Part shown: one piece after another, positions 23,075-34,399 of the stretch
How positions within the stretch are numbered: the stretch's first letter is position 1
Layout: the number at the start of each line of letters is the position of its first letter
Source of the DNA: Budorcas taxicolor
Lineage: Eukaryota; Chordata; Mammalia; Artiodactyla; Bovidae
Reading direction: 5' to 3'
Length of the DNA: 64,000 nucleotides
NCBI RefSeq assembly: GCF_023091745.1
Contig: NC_068913.1
Coordinates: 16,386,001 to 16,450,000 of the forward strand
Translations under genes and position numbers: made by a program
Notes under the pieces: model-generated
Told to the model about the DNA's origin: nothing
The model's input: only the letters and a program-made list of their open reading frames with translations
The model's database searches: none

Positions 23075-24130
23075 TTTTTGATGGCCTGTTCCTCTGCTGG
23101 TCCATTTGAAGTAGCAGACGTCTGTCTTCTTCAGGTAGTTTTTGGTTTGGGTTTTTGTTGTTGTTTTTAATTTGATTCTAAGGATTCAACAGTTTAGAAA
23201 TTGGAGTCCTTTCTTTTGTTTGCCAGTGGGTGGTACTATAACACAAACTTTTTGTTTTCCTTAACCTTAGCCGCCTCTGGTTATGTTTGAGCCTTGGCAC
23301 TTTGCACTTCAGTCATAGGTGTTGCCCATTGACATTGTTGGTGTGTTGCTGCTGTGGGATTGCTGGCATTGCCACCTGGGATGCTGGGCTGGTGACTGCT
23401 TCTGCTGTGTCCAGGATCTCTGAAGCCACAGGCCCTGCTGCAGGTGGGGAGGAGCTGGAGCAGGGTTGCCCTTGCTGTGTCTGGGATTGTTGTCTTTGCA
23501 GGCAGCACAGCTCTGGGCAAGGGGTCAGAGTTGTGGGTGCCTCCGTACCTGAAGGAATGGCGTCATAGGCGCCTCTGCCGCTGCTGTCCGGTTATCTGTG
23601 ACCACGAGAGCCACTGTGGCCAGGAGGCTGGGGTCACATGTGCTTCCTCCTCTGCTGCTACTGGCTTCCCTAGCACTGTGGGCGCAGCTGCTGCGACCAG
23701 GTCGCTGGAATGGCAGGCACTGCCTTTGGATTCTTCTGCTCTGTTTCCTCTGTGTGTTCCAGTCTGCCCACCTTTAGGCGTACAGATGTGTGAAACTCTG
23801 GCATCGCAGTGTGTTGGGCAGAGGTACCTTTGTTGAGTGCAGATGTGTAGTGGTTGCAGATTAAAGGGGAGAGACAAAGGGAGCATCTCACTTCATCACG
23901 ATGCTTTCAGTATCACTTACTACCGGTGGTGTTAATCCTGACCATTCTGTTAGTCTTCCAGCTTTCTCCACTGCTACGTTGTTTTTTCTTTATTGATTCT
24001 AAGACTGGGGTTGTTTGTTTTTGTCTTTTCAGAGTCTCGATTTCTCTAATGGAATTTCAGAGTGATATTTCACATAGTCTGTAAGCTGTCTTAAAAGTAG
24101 AGGCTTATTCCGTACAGACTGATTTTCAGT
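23075..24130. other. GC-rich block, unassigned
   Basis: The region 23280-23850 is distinctly richer in G+C than its surroundings and holds overlapping open frames of 75-130 codons on both strands. Frames on both strands are expected from composition alone, and none shows a domain, so I do not call a gene. It may be the 5' untranslated part of an old L1. Confidence 0.4.
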
Positions 24131-24156
24131 GTAGGTGGTCAAGTACTTCCATCAGG

Positions 24157-24652
24157 TGGTGGTGGTTTAGTCACTAAGTTGTGTCCTACTCTTGTGACCC
24201 CGTGAACTATAGTCTGCCAACCTCTCCTGTCCATGGCATCTTCCAGGCAAGAACCGTTTCGTTTGTCGTTTCATTTAGTCACTTGGTCTTGCCGACTCTC
24301 TGTGACCCCATGGTCGATAGCCCTCCAGACTTCTCTGTCCATGGGATTCTCCAGGCAAGAATACTGAAGTGGGTGGCCATTTCCCACGCCTCTACAAGGC
24401 AGGGATAAGGCTGCTAAGTCACTGCTATGTCGCATGCGACCCCATAGACGGCAGCCCACTAGTCTCCAGGCAAGAACACTGGAGTGGGTTGCCATTTCCT
24501 TCTCCAGTGCATGAAAGTGAAAAGTGAAAGTGAAGTCACTCAGTCGTGTCCAACTCTTAGTGACCCCATGGACTGCAGCCCACCAGGCTCCTCCATCCAT
24601 GGGATTTTCCAGGCAAGAGTACTGGAGTGGGGTGCCATTGCCTTCTCCAGAA
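24157..24652 (-). repeat. Cluster of three BovA-type SINE units
   Basis: Three reverse-oriented BovA units follow one another at about 24157-24255, 24262-24400 and 24412-24652. Each carries a CCAGGCAAGAA / CTGGAGTGGG-type block. The last is a BovA2-like dimer joined by GTGCATGAAAGTGAAAAGTG. The GAACTTGCAT / ATGCAAGTTC inverted pair just after it may reflect the insertion edge. Confidence 0.8.
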
Positions 24653-24966
24653 CTTGCATGTCAGAATGCAAGTTCTAGTTTTCCTAACTATTGAAAATTA
24701 GTAGTTTTTTTTTCTTTTCTTTCTTTCCTGTTTGTAGTAAAGCACAGTTAAATTTGCATAAATGAAAAAGTGTCTCCAAACCTGTGTAGAGATTTAAGTT
24801 ATCGAAAGTTATGTGGCCTTGAATGCTGGATGAATTTAGATTTGGTCCCGCTGGCCAACTGTGAGTAAACTCTTGCTGAATTGGGTATGGTTTGTTTTTG
24901 TAAGCTTATTTTCATCTACAGTTCTTCACCTTACGTGAGACACACCCAGATGTTAGTATGGCATGT

Positions 24967-25189
24967 GTGCGTGCTAAGTCTCCTCAGTTGTGTCTGACTC
25001 TCGTGCCCCTATGGACTTGTAGCCTGTCAGGCTTGTCTGCCTTTGGGATTCTCCAGGCAAGAATACTGGAGTGGGTTGCCATTCCCTTCTTCAGGGGATC
25101 TTTCTGACCCAGGGATTGAACCCGTCTCTTTATGTCTCCTGCATTGGCAGGCAAGTTTTTTATACCACTAGCACCACCTGGGAAGCCCC
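24967..25189 (-). repeat. Bov-tA SINE
   Basis: Reverse-oriented: BovA end GCTAAGTCTCCTCAGTTGTG at the left, tRNA head ACCACCTGGGAAGCCCC at the right. Confidence 0.87.
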
Positions 25190-25194
25190 AGCAG

Positions 25195-26060
25195 AGTTAC
25201 TCAAACTAATCCATATACCAAATCCTCCAACCCCTTCAACGGTACTTCCCCAAATCTGCTTCAGTGGAAGGCACAACCATCTCCTCAGTTCCTTAACTCA
25301 GAAACACCTAGGAGTGACCCTTGACCCACAACCCCTCTCGTGACCTACTTACCCTGAACCACCAGATCCAGCTGTGCCACCAACAAATGTTACAAAGCCA
25401 CCTGCTCCTCCCCAGCCCCACTGCCACCCCTCTGCAAGCACTGCCTGCCTGGACTAACGCAACAGCCTCCTGACCAGTCTCCTTACGTCCACAGTCCTGC
25501 CCCATGCCAAGTCCTCCTCTGAATCCACCCTCCATTCACTGCCCAGTGGCATATATATATAATATATATTTTCTGGCTGGGCCTTGTGGGTCGTGGGATC
25601 TTAGTTCCCTAGGGATTGAACCTGTGCCCTTTGCAGTGAAAGTGCAAGAGTCCTAACCACAGGACTGCCAGGGACTTCCCCCCAGTGGCTTTTAAAGACA
25701 CAGATCGGGGCGCGTCACACTCTTCCTTAAAACCTCCCGATGGCTCAGTATCTAAAGTGCCTCACGCCCATCATAGTGACAGGTAAACCTGACTTCTCAC
25801 GCAGGCCCACACAATGCTCACACCCTCCCGAAGCCAGCAAGCACTAGGCCCCCTGCTGGCCATAGGACACACCAAGCTCCTTCAACCGGCAGGCCTCTGC
25901 CCTGCCTGTTCAGTACAGAAAGCTCCTTCCTGCCCTGCTCATCTTCATAAATGGCCACTGATTCTGCTGATTAAATCTCAACCCCAGCTGTCTCCTCTCA
26001 GCAGCCCTCCCTGACCACCCACGTAGTTGGCCCTTAGACACATATCTGATGGCGAGGACA
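25195..26060 (+). repeat. Probable L2 LINE remnant
   Basis: CT-rich wording typical of ancient L2 3' regions (CTTCCTTAAAACCTCCCGATGG, CAGCCCTCCCTGACCACCC), split by an AT repeat (about 25551-25568) and a tRNA SINE (25571-25681). Several short frames exist but look non-coding. Confidence 0.5.
25571..25681 (-). repeat. tRNA-derived SINE (CHR-like)
   Basis: Reversed tRNA-type block CTAGGGATTGAACCTGTGCC and end CTGCCAGGGACTTCCCC. No BovA tail. Confidence 0.6.
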
Positions 26061-26089
26061 CATTAAATGTTTCCTCTCCAAAGTCTGAG

Positions 26090-26162
26090 AGTTTGAATAC
26101 TGGAGTGCATTCCCATTTCCTTCTCCAGGGGATCTTCCCGACCCAGGATCAAGCCCAGGTCT
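26090..26162 (-). repeat. BovA/Bov-tA fragment
   Basis: Short reverse piece with GAATACTGGAGTGCATTCCC and GGGGATCTTCCCGACCCAGG. Confidence 0.7.
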
Positions 26163-26308
26163 ATGATGGGATAGACTGACTGAGCCAGAAACTGGGTCTT
26201 ACTCTGATGGATGGGGCCATGCTTAGTAAATCTTCAATCCAATTTTCTGTTCATGGGTGGAGCTGTGTTCCCTCCTTGCTATTTACCTGGGGCCAAACTA
26301 TGGTTTGG

Positions 26309-26549
26309 CCAGCTTCCCAAGTGGCTCAGACAAAAGCATCTGTCTACAATGGCTCAGTAAATCATCTGTCTACAATGCGGGAGACCTGGGTTTGATCCCT
26401 GGGTTGGGAAGATCCCCTGGAGGAGGAAATGGCAATCCACTCCAGGACTATTGCCTGGAAAATCCCATGGACAGAGGAGCCTGGTAGGCTATAGGCCATG
26501 GGGTCGCAAAGAGTCAGACACAACTGAGTGACTTCACTTTCACTTTCAA
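26309..26549 (+). repeat. Bov-tA SINE with internal duplication
   Basis: Plus-oriented Bov-tA. The head contains a local repeat: ATCTGTCTACAATG at 26338-26351 and again at 26364-26377, which is not part of the usual element. The tail ends GACTTCACTTTCACTTTC and abuts the BovB 5' end. Confidence 0.85.
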
Positions 26550-26966
26550 ACTGTGGGGCATCAGAGGGCAGACACGTGGAAACCATAATCACAGTACGTG
26601 CCCAATATGTTACTGGAGATCAGTAGAGAAATAACTCCAGATAGAGTAAAGAGAAGGAACCAAAGTAAAAACAACACACAGTTGTGGATGTGACTGGTGA
26701 TTGAAAACAAGGTTCGATGTGGTAAAGAGCAATATTGCATAGGAACCTGGAATGTTAGGTCCCTGAATCAAGGCAAATTGGAAGTGGTCAAATAGGAGAT
26801 GGCAAGAGTGAACGTCAACATTTTAGGAATCAACAAAATAAAATGGACTGGAATGGGTGAATTTAACTCAAGATGACCATTATATCTACTACTGTGGGCA
26901 GGAATCCTTTAGAAGAAATGGGGTAGCCATCATGGTCAACAGAAGAGTCCAAAATGCAGTACTTGG

Positions 26967-27856
26967 GTGCAGTCGGTAATCCAAGTCTATGCCCCAACCA
27001 GTAATGCTGAAGAAGCTGAAGTTGAATGGTTCTATGAAGACCTACAAGGTGTTCTAGAATTAACACCCAAAAAAGATGTCCTTTTCATTATAGGGAACTG
27101 GAATGCAAAAGTAGGAAGTCAAGAAACACCTGGGGTAACAGGCAAATTTGGCCTTCGAATATGGAATGAAGCAGGGCAAAGGCTAAGAGAGTTTTGCCAA
27201 GAAAACGCACTGGTCATAGCAAACACCCTCTTCCAACAACACAAGAGAAGACTCTACACATGGACATCACCAGATGGTCAACACTGAAATCAGATTGATT
27301 ATATTCTTTGCAGCCAAAGATGGAGAAGCTCTATACAGTCAGCAAAAACAAGATTGGGAGCTGACTGTGGCTCAGATCATGAACTCCTTATTGTCAAATT
27401 CAGACTTAAATTGAAGAAAGTAGGGAAAACCACTAAACCATTCAGGTATGACCTAAATCAGATCCCTTATGATTATACAGTAGAAGTGAGAAATAGATTT
27501 AAGGGACTAGATCTGATAGAGTGCCTGATAAATTATGGACAGAGGTTCGTGACATTGTACAGGAGACAGGGATCAAGATCATCCCCAAGAAAAAGAAATG
27601 TAAAAACGCAAAATGGTTGTCTGAGGAGGCCTTACAAATAGCTGTGAAAAGAAGAGAAGCCAAAAGCAAAGGAGAAAGTGAAAGATATACCCATTTGAAT
27701 GCAGAGTTCCAAAGAACAGCAAGGAGACATAAGAAAGCCTTCCTCAATGATCAGTGCAAAGAAATAGAGGAAAACAACAAAACGGGAAAGACTAGAGATC
27801 TCTTCAAGAAATTAGAGATACTGAGGGAACATTTCACACAAAGATGGGCTCAATAG
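26967..27856 (+). pseudogene. BovB endonuclease remnant
   Basis: Frames at 26967-27287, 27354-27641 and 27521-27856 carry VIQVYAPTSNAEEAEVEWF, the IGNWNAKVG block (Asp replaced by Asn in the usual GDWNAK), GADCGSDHELLIVKFR and the basic linker. Stops and frame changes separate them. Confidence 0.75.
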
Positions 27857-28106
27857 AGGACAGAAATGGTCGGGACCTAACAGAAGCAGAAGATATTAAG
27901 AAGAGGTGGCAAGAATACACAGAAGAGGTGTACAAAAAAGATCTTCACAACCCAGATAATCACGATGGTGTGGTCATTCACACTCACCTAGAGCCAGACA
28001 TCTGGAATGTGAAGTCAAGTGGGCCTTAGAAAGCATCACTCTGAACAAAGCTAGTGGAGGTGATGGAATTCCAATTGAGCTGTTTCAAATCCTGGAAGAT
28101 GATGCT

Positions 28107-28959
28107 GTGCAAGTGCTGCACTCAATATGCCAGAAAATTTGGAAAACTCAGCAGTGGCCACAGGACTGGAAAAGGTCAGTTTTCATTCCATTCCCTAAGA
28201 AAGGCAATGCCAAAGAATGCTCAAACTATCACGCAATTGCACTCATCTTACACGCTCTCAAAGTAATGCTCAAAATTCTCCAAGCCAGGCTTCAGCGATA
28301 CGTGACCCGTGAACTTCCAGATGTTCAAGCTGGTTTTAGAAAAGGCAGAGAAACCAGAGATCAAATTGCCAACGTCTGCTGGATCATCGAAAAAGCAAAA
28401 GAGTTCCAGAAAAACATCTACTTCTGCTTTATTGACTATGCCAAACCCTTTGTGTAGATCATAACAAACTATGGAAAATTCTGAAAGAGATGGGAATACC
28501 AGACCATCTGACCTGCCTCTTGAAAAATCTGTATGCAGGTCAGGAAACAACAGTTAGAACCGGACGTGGAATAACAGTTGGTTCCAAATAGGCAAAGGAG
28601 TACGTCAAGTCTGTATATGGTCACCCCGCTTATTTAACTTATATGCCGAATACATCATGAGAAATGCTGGGCTGGATGAAGCACAGGCTGGAATCAAGAT
28701 TGCCGGGAGAAATATCAATAACCTCAGATATGCAGATGATACCATCTTTATGGCAGAAAGTGAAGAAGAACTAAAGAGCCTCTTGATGAAAGTGAAAGAG
28801 GAGAGTGAAAAAGTTGGCTTAAAGCTCAACATTCAGAAAACAAATATCATTGCATCTGGTCCCATTACTTCATGGCAAATAGATGGAGAAACAGTGGAAA
28901 CAGTGTCAGACTTTATTTTTTCGGGCTCCAAAATCACTGCAGATGGTGACTGCAGCTAA
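28107..28959 (+). pseudogene. BovB reverse transcriptase remnant
   Basis: Frames at 28107-28457 and 28657-28959 carry the QAGFRKGRETRDQIANVCW region, motif A with FIDYAKPF (frame lost right after it) and the YADD box (LRYADDTIFMAESEEEL). A stop in the region before the C-terminal domain (TAA at 28957-28959) and earlier frame changes make it non-functional. Confidence 0.75.
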
Positions 28960-29489
28960 GAAATTAAAAGATGCTTACTCCTTGGAAGGAAAGTTATGAC
29001 CAACCTAGATAGCATATTCAAAAGCAGAGCCATCAACAAAGGTCCGTCTAGTCAAGGCTATGGTATTTCCAGTAGTCCTGTATGGATGTGAGAGGTGGAT
29101 TATAAAGAGAGCTGAGCACCGAAGAATTGATGCTTTTGAACTGTGGTGTTGGAGAAGACTCTTGAGAGTCCCTTGGACTGCAAGGAGATCCAACCAGTCC
29201 ATCCTAAAGGAAATCAGTCCTGAATGTTCATTGATGCTGAAGCTGGAACTCCAATACTTGCCACGTCATGTGAAATGCTGACTCATTTGAAAAGACCCTG
29301 ATGCTGGGAAAGATTGAAGGTGAGAGGAGAAGGGAACAACAGAGGATGAGATGGTTGGATGGCGTCACTACTCAATGGACATGAGTTTGAGTAATCTCCA
29401 GGAGTTGGTGATGGACAGGGAGGCCTGGCGTGCTGCAGTCCATGGGATCACAAAGATTTGGACGTGACTGAGCGACTGAACTGAACAGT

Positions 29490-32100
29490 CAGTGAAGATT
29501 TTTAAATTTCAGACAGTACATTTAAGAGTTCTAGAGTTTTCACTTGGTTCTTATAGTTTTTTACTTTGTGCTGAGACTTCTCATCTGTGCATTTGTTTTG
29601 ACCATATTTTCTTTTATGTATCTAAACATATTCATAATGGCTACTTTAGAATCCTTTGCTGCTAATTTCAATGTCTGAATCATTTCAGGCATTGTCTTTT
29701 CTCTTGATTTATCGGTCACATTGTCTGTTTCTTCATGTTTCTTGTGATTTTGTTTTTTTTTTTCTGGACACTGTCGATCATAAATACATTGTAGAGACGT
29801 TCTTCCACTGTATTCTTTCAAAGTGTATTGAATTTTGTTCCATCAAGCAGTTGACTTGGTATACTTAATCTCTAAATTCTGTGCTCACCTTGACAAGAAC
29901 CGGCAGAAGAGTTAATGTATTAGTTCGTTCTGTCTCAGCTGAGCTTTGTCCTGAGCATACGTAGTTAAGGGGTTAACTAGAGATTTTGGCAGTTTACTTA
30001 CAGAATTTGGGGATCCTCTTCTGCAGTTCTTTTTCTGAGATTTCCCTTTCTTATGTTTCAATTCCTCCTGTTCTCCCACACTGCTGTGAGTCCTCAGTCA
30101 CCTTGCAGTAGCAACTGGTATCTTCCCTCCGTAAAACAGTCATAAAAATGGCAATCTGACCCAGTGTTCTCTGCCATTCTCCATTCCATCAAATCCTTTC
30201 TGCTTTCTGACTGGTTGCTCTCCAGTGTCTTTGGATTGCTGTGTGGTTTATGTTTTGGATTATGTTTCGTCTGGACTTCATGTTACCTGTAGAAGAGTCT
30301 GATAGAAGGCACTCCTCACATAACTTTTCTTTTTAGTGTGGTAAAAATATATTTAAAGTTTGCCTTTTAGCCTTTTAAGGGTACATTCAGGGGCATTAAT
30401 TGCATTTACAGTCTTGTTCATCAATTCCCACTGTCTTTACCCCAAATGTTTTCTCCAAATAGAGACTCTGTGTCCCAGAAGCAGTGCATCCCCAGACCCT
30501 CTCCCCCACCCTCTGGTAACCTCTAATGTACTTTCTGTCTCAGTAAAATTGCCTATTTTACATATTTCCCATGAGCGGAATCCTACAATATTTGTTCTTT
30601 TGTGTCTGGCTTATTTCAGTTTTAGCATGATGTTTTCAAGTTTCATCCATGTTGTAGAATGTATCAGAACTCTTTTTAAGCTTGAACACTGTTCCATCGT
30701 ACGGATACGTTTTATGTATCCATTTGTCTGTTGATATCCACTTGGGTGGTTGCCACATACTTGCTGTTGTAAGTAATGGATGCTGTAATGAATATGGATG
30801 TAAAAGTGTCTGTCTGAGTTCTTGCTTTCATTTATTTAGGATATATACCTATAAGTAATCCCTGGGTCAGGAAGATCCCCTGGAGAAGGAAATGGCAACC
30901 CACTCCAGTATTCTTGCCTGGAGAATCCCATGGACTGAGAGCCTGTTGGGCTACAGTCCACAGGGTTGCAAAGAGTCAGACATGACTGAGCGACTCCACT
31001 TTCACTTTCACCTATAAGTAGCGCTGGATTATATGGTAATTCTTTAACTTCTTGAGGAACTGCCAAACTGTTTTCCACAGTGGCTATACTCTTTTATATT
31101 CCTACTAGTAATTGCAAGTTTGCAGTTTCTTCAGATTCTCTCCCACATGTATTTTCCTTATTTATTTATTTATTATTATAGTCATCCTAGTGGGTATGAA
31201 GTGGTGTCTCATTGTGATTTTGATTTTTGTGTCTCTAATGACTATGTTGAGTGTCTTTTCACATTCTTGTTGATGGTTTATATATGTTTGGAGAAATGTG
31301 TATTCAAGTTTTCTGCCCATTTTTTGAGTGGTCTTTTTTATTGTTGTCGGAATTCTTTATATATTCTGGTTATTAAATGCTTATCAGACATGGTTTGCAA
31401 ATATTTTTTCCCGTTCTGTAGTTTTTCCACTTTGAGTGTCTTCTGATGCACAAAAGTTTTTAATTTTGATGAATCCAATTTATCTAGTTTTTCTTTTTTC
31501 GTTTATGCTTTTGGTATATTTTAGACTCCTCTGCCAAATCCAAGTCATGAGAATTTACCCATTTTTTTCTAGGAGTTTTGTGGTTTTAGCTCATTATTTG
31601 TGTCTTTCATCCATCTTACAGCATTGATTTCTGTATATTGTGGGAGGTAGGGATGCAGCTTTTCTCCTTTGCATGTGGAAATCCAGTTTTCCCAGCAGTA
31701 TCTGTTGAGGAGATATTCTTTCCCCCATTGATGGACTCGATGCTTTGTCAAAAGTCAGTTTGCCATATGTATATGGGTTTATTTCTGAACTCTCAGTTCT
31801 ATTCCCTTGGTGTATATATCTACCCTAAAAGCCAGTATCATGCTATTTTGATTATTTAGTGTAACTTTGTAGTAAGTTTTAAAATTGAGAACTGAATACT
31901 CCAACAGATTGTCTTGGCTATTCAAGGCTTCACATTTTCATATGAATTTGAGTTTTGGTTTTTCCATTTTTACAAATGAATAACCTCTTAAAAAACTTGC
32001 TCATTGGATTCTGATTACTTTAGAGATTTAATCAGGTCAATACAGACATTTAATTCACATAGTGGATTATAAAGAAGTGTCTAAACACTTGTCCTTTCTT
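29490..32100 (-). repeat. Old L1-derived sequence
   Basis: Reversed old L1 wording throughout: ATGTCTGAATCATTTCAGG near 29670, GTTGATATCCACTTGGGTGG near 30730, AACTGCCAAACTGTTTTCC near 31058 and TCAAGTTTTCTGCCCATTTT near 31303. A truncated SINE sits at 30858-31009. No intact ORF remains. Confidence 0.7.
30858..31009 (+). repeat. Truncated Bov-tA SINE in L1
   Basis: Plus-oriented, lacking the tRNA head start. Exact 11-bp repeats ACCTATAAGTA at 30847-30857 and 31010-31020 show it inserted as a truncated copy. Confidence 0.9.
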
Positions 32101-32208
32101 CTGTTGAAGTACAGTTGAATTCTTTTCAGTGTTTTGCTTTTATAAACAACGCCATAATGAACATGCTCTGCTTGATACTTGTCCACGTGTTGGAAAGTTT
32201 CGTTCGGA

Positions 32209-32648
32209 CAGTAGTTCTCAACCTGGGCAGTTTTGTCTGCAGGAGAACATTTGGCAGTGTTTGGAGATGGTTTTGACTGTCAAGACTGAGGAGGAGTGCT
32301 ACAGGCACGGAGCAGATGGCGAGACCAGAAAGTGAAGTCACTCAGTCGTGTCCGACTCTTTGCGACCCCGTGGCCTGCAGCCTGCCAGGCGCCTCTGTCC
32401 ATGGGATTTTGCAGGCAAGAATACTGGAGTGGGCTGCCATTTCCTTCTCCAGGGGATCTTCCCGACCCAGGGATTGAACCCAGGTCTCCCGCATTGTAGG
32501 CAGATGCGTTTACCGTCTGAGCCACTAGGGAGAGACCAGAGGTGCTGCTCAACATGCCACTGTGGTGGAGCAGATTCCCACCCACCCAACTACAAAGCAT
32601 GACCCAAATTATACAACTTGTAAATAGAGCCGAGGTTGAGAAACGCTG
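32209..32648. mobile_element. MER20-like hAT DNA transposon
   Basis: The ends CAGTAGTTCTCAAC (32209) and GTTGAGAAACGCTG (to 32648) are inverted repeats of the MER20/hAT-Charlie type. The interior GAGAACATTTGGCAGTGTTTGG also fits MER20. A Bov-tA SINE interrupts it at 32330-32531. Confidence 0.75.
32330..32531 (-). repeat. Bov-tA SINE inside MER20
   Basis: Full-length reverse Bov-tA. Exact 9-bp repeats GAGACCAGA at 32321-32329 and 32532-32540 mark the insertion, which gives the relative age: MER20 first, SINE later. Confidence 0.92.
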
Positions 32649-32696
32649 CTCTGGGGCATATACTCAGAAGTGGGATTTATAAAGCCCTAGAATGCT

Positions 32697-32905
32697 TCCC
32701 TGGTGGCTCAGGTGGTAAGAAGCTGCCTGCAAAGTTTGAGACCCGGGTTTGATCCCTGGGTTGGGAAGATCCCCTGGAGAAGGAAATGGCAACCCACTCC
32801 AGTGTTCTTGCCTGGAGAATCCCACGGACAGGGGAGCCTGGTGGGCTGTGGTCCGTGGGGTCACAAAGAGTCGGACACAACTGAATGACTAACACTTTGA
32901 CTTTC
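32697..32905 (+). repeat. Bov-tA SINE
   Basis: Plus-oriented, from GCTTCCCTGGTGGCTCAGG to GGACACAACTGAATGACTAA. Close to consensus in appearance, so probably fairly young. Confidence 0.9.
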
Positions 32906-33803
32906 AGGATGTGTACAGTTTTTTTGTTATTATATTAATAGATTTCTATAAAACATGAAGATATTATTTCTGATTCAAGCAAAGGTTTTATTTGGAATAC
33001 CTGGAATTAAAATGAAGGTTTCTTTGGTGATGCTGGTAATCCAGCAGTTGTAAGCAATTTAATTGTCTTAAACCAGATAAAATAGCAGCATTATCCAGAG
33101 TTCACTAATTTGTTTACTTGCCCAGAGGGGGCACATCAGTTTTTACCTTTGTGAGCTGTACTTCCTGCCTGATTACAATATTGATTTTAGAGTGAGACTC
33201 TGCTGCTAATTAATCTGCGCTGAACAATGGTAGTTGTAATATCAAGTTGACTAAATGAGAGAAAAATTACAGTGTGAAAAATGTAGAATTTTTTTTCTGA
33301 CAAAGATGTTAAATATTGAAAGCTTAAAGTTTGAAAGTTTCTCTCTGTGATTTAAATTGGTTTTTAAATTGAAGACAGACGAATAAACCTTTTAAGAATT
33401 TCAAGACTCACTTTTAAGCCTATAAGACCCATAGTTCTCCATCTGAAAATGTGATGAAATTTATGCCTGGGAACTGTGTGTGTTTTTGTGTACGTGCCAT
33501 TTTGCATATCATTTGGGGTAGTTTATGCGTGTTCCTGAAGCCTGTTCGTGGACCACTCCTGCTCCATTTGAGCCTTCTAGATTTTTCAGATTCAGGACTT
33601 TGGTGAAATTCTTAAAATGCTAATAATAAGATACAGGGTATTTGAAATGATCACTGAGTAGTGAAGACACAGTTCAAGTCTGATTTGCCAAATGCATAAG
33701 ACTCGGTGATAAAATTAAGTCCTTCAATGTTAAATGAATGAATACAGATCTTATTTTAATATCTATAACCTTCATTTTTTGTTGTTGTTGTTCTTTTTAC
33801 TAG
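32906..33803. other. Unique sequence upstream of exon
   Basis: No repeat recognised. It may be the last intron of the gene whose terminal exon starts at 33804. A pyrimidine-rich tract leading to TTTTTACTAG (about 33775-33803) forms a good 3' splice site. Around 33118-33136 the sequence TTGCCCAGAGGGGGCACAT is a weak CTCF-like match. Confidence 0.5.
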
Positions 33804-34007
33804 GCATATGCAGCAGTGCTGTGGCAACAAGCTAATGAAAGCAAACAAAATTCAACTGAAAAACCATGTTTTGGAATCTCCCTACCAGAAGAAAAACTTA
33901 ATGACTTTCGTGATGAACAGATCGGACAATTGCAGGAACTGATGGAAGAAGCCACGAAACCCAACAGGCAATTTAATATTACTGAGTCTAGGAAACCAAA
34001 GTTTTAG
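33804..34007 (+). CDS. Terminal coding exon of an unidentified host gene
   Basis: Following a pyrimidine-rich tract and TTTTTACTAG, an open frame runs 68 codons from GCA TAT GCA to a TAG at 34005-34007. The peptide begins AYAAVLWQQANESKQ, contains a charged, probably helical part (EEKLNDFRDEQIGQLQELME) and ends ITESRKPKF. An AATAAA lies eight bases after the stop. The region is free of repeats, and the composition looks like real protein rather than chance. I do not recognise the protein. The phase assumes the intron falls between codons; a second frame is open for about 150 bases but ends inside the exon. No start codon lies in this exon, so upstream exons would be needed. Confidence 0.6.
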   Translation, partial: AYAAVLWQQANESKQNSTEKPCFGISLPEEKLNDFRDEQIGQLQELMEEATKPNRQFNITESRKPKF

Positions 34008-34014
34008 TCTATAT

Positions 34015-34020
34015 AATAAA
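34015..34020 (+). promoter_or_regulatory. Polyadenylation signal AATAAA
   Basis: Canonical hexamer only seven bases beyond the stop of the putative terminal exon. If used, the 3' untranslated region would be very short; a downstream signal could be used instead. Confidence 0.5.
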
Positions 34021-34399
34021 GTTTTAAAAAGCATTTCAAGTTCAGAGCCTTTTAACTAATTGGGTTTTAAAATTTGTTTCTTAAGCTTTTAGGTTTTGAG
34101 AATGCCTGGTGTTAATGAACTGTTCTTTTATTTGGGGATATTTTGAATGTTGTAATATATAAATCAGGATCATGAGTGGATGAAACTACATTTTTTGAAG
34201 TAGTAACAGTTGCTGGATAGGATTTGTGTTTTGGACTACATAAGAAAGCTTGTCTAAAGCTTGTCTAAACTGGACAAGCTTGTGAAATTTTCCCCAAAAT
34301 TTTATATGTAAATTTGTTTTAGTGCTATTCATGTTCAAGCATTAATCTTGTGGCTCTAGCTGTATCAGATTAGCATATCATGATCATGATAGATCCAGA

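Larger units (their letters stand above)
26556..29488 (+). mobile_element. Near-complete BovB LINE
   Basis: Plus-strand BovB from its 5' end (GGGCATCAGAGGGCAGACAC) to its 3' tail (ACTGAGCGACTGAACTGAAC). Compared with the copy at 14426-17654, about 190 bp of the 5' untranslated region is missing after CATAATCACAG (about 26595). Endonuclease blocks occur at 26967-27640 and reverse transcriptase blocks at 27844-29281. They are scattered over short frames by many stops and indels. Confidence 0.9.

Noticed and set aside
23287..23886. Open frames of 75-130 codons on both strands in a GC-rich block
   Set aside because: Frames overlap on both strands, no domain or splice context is visible, and high G+C lowers stop frequency by chance.
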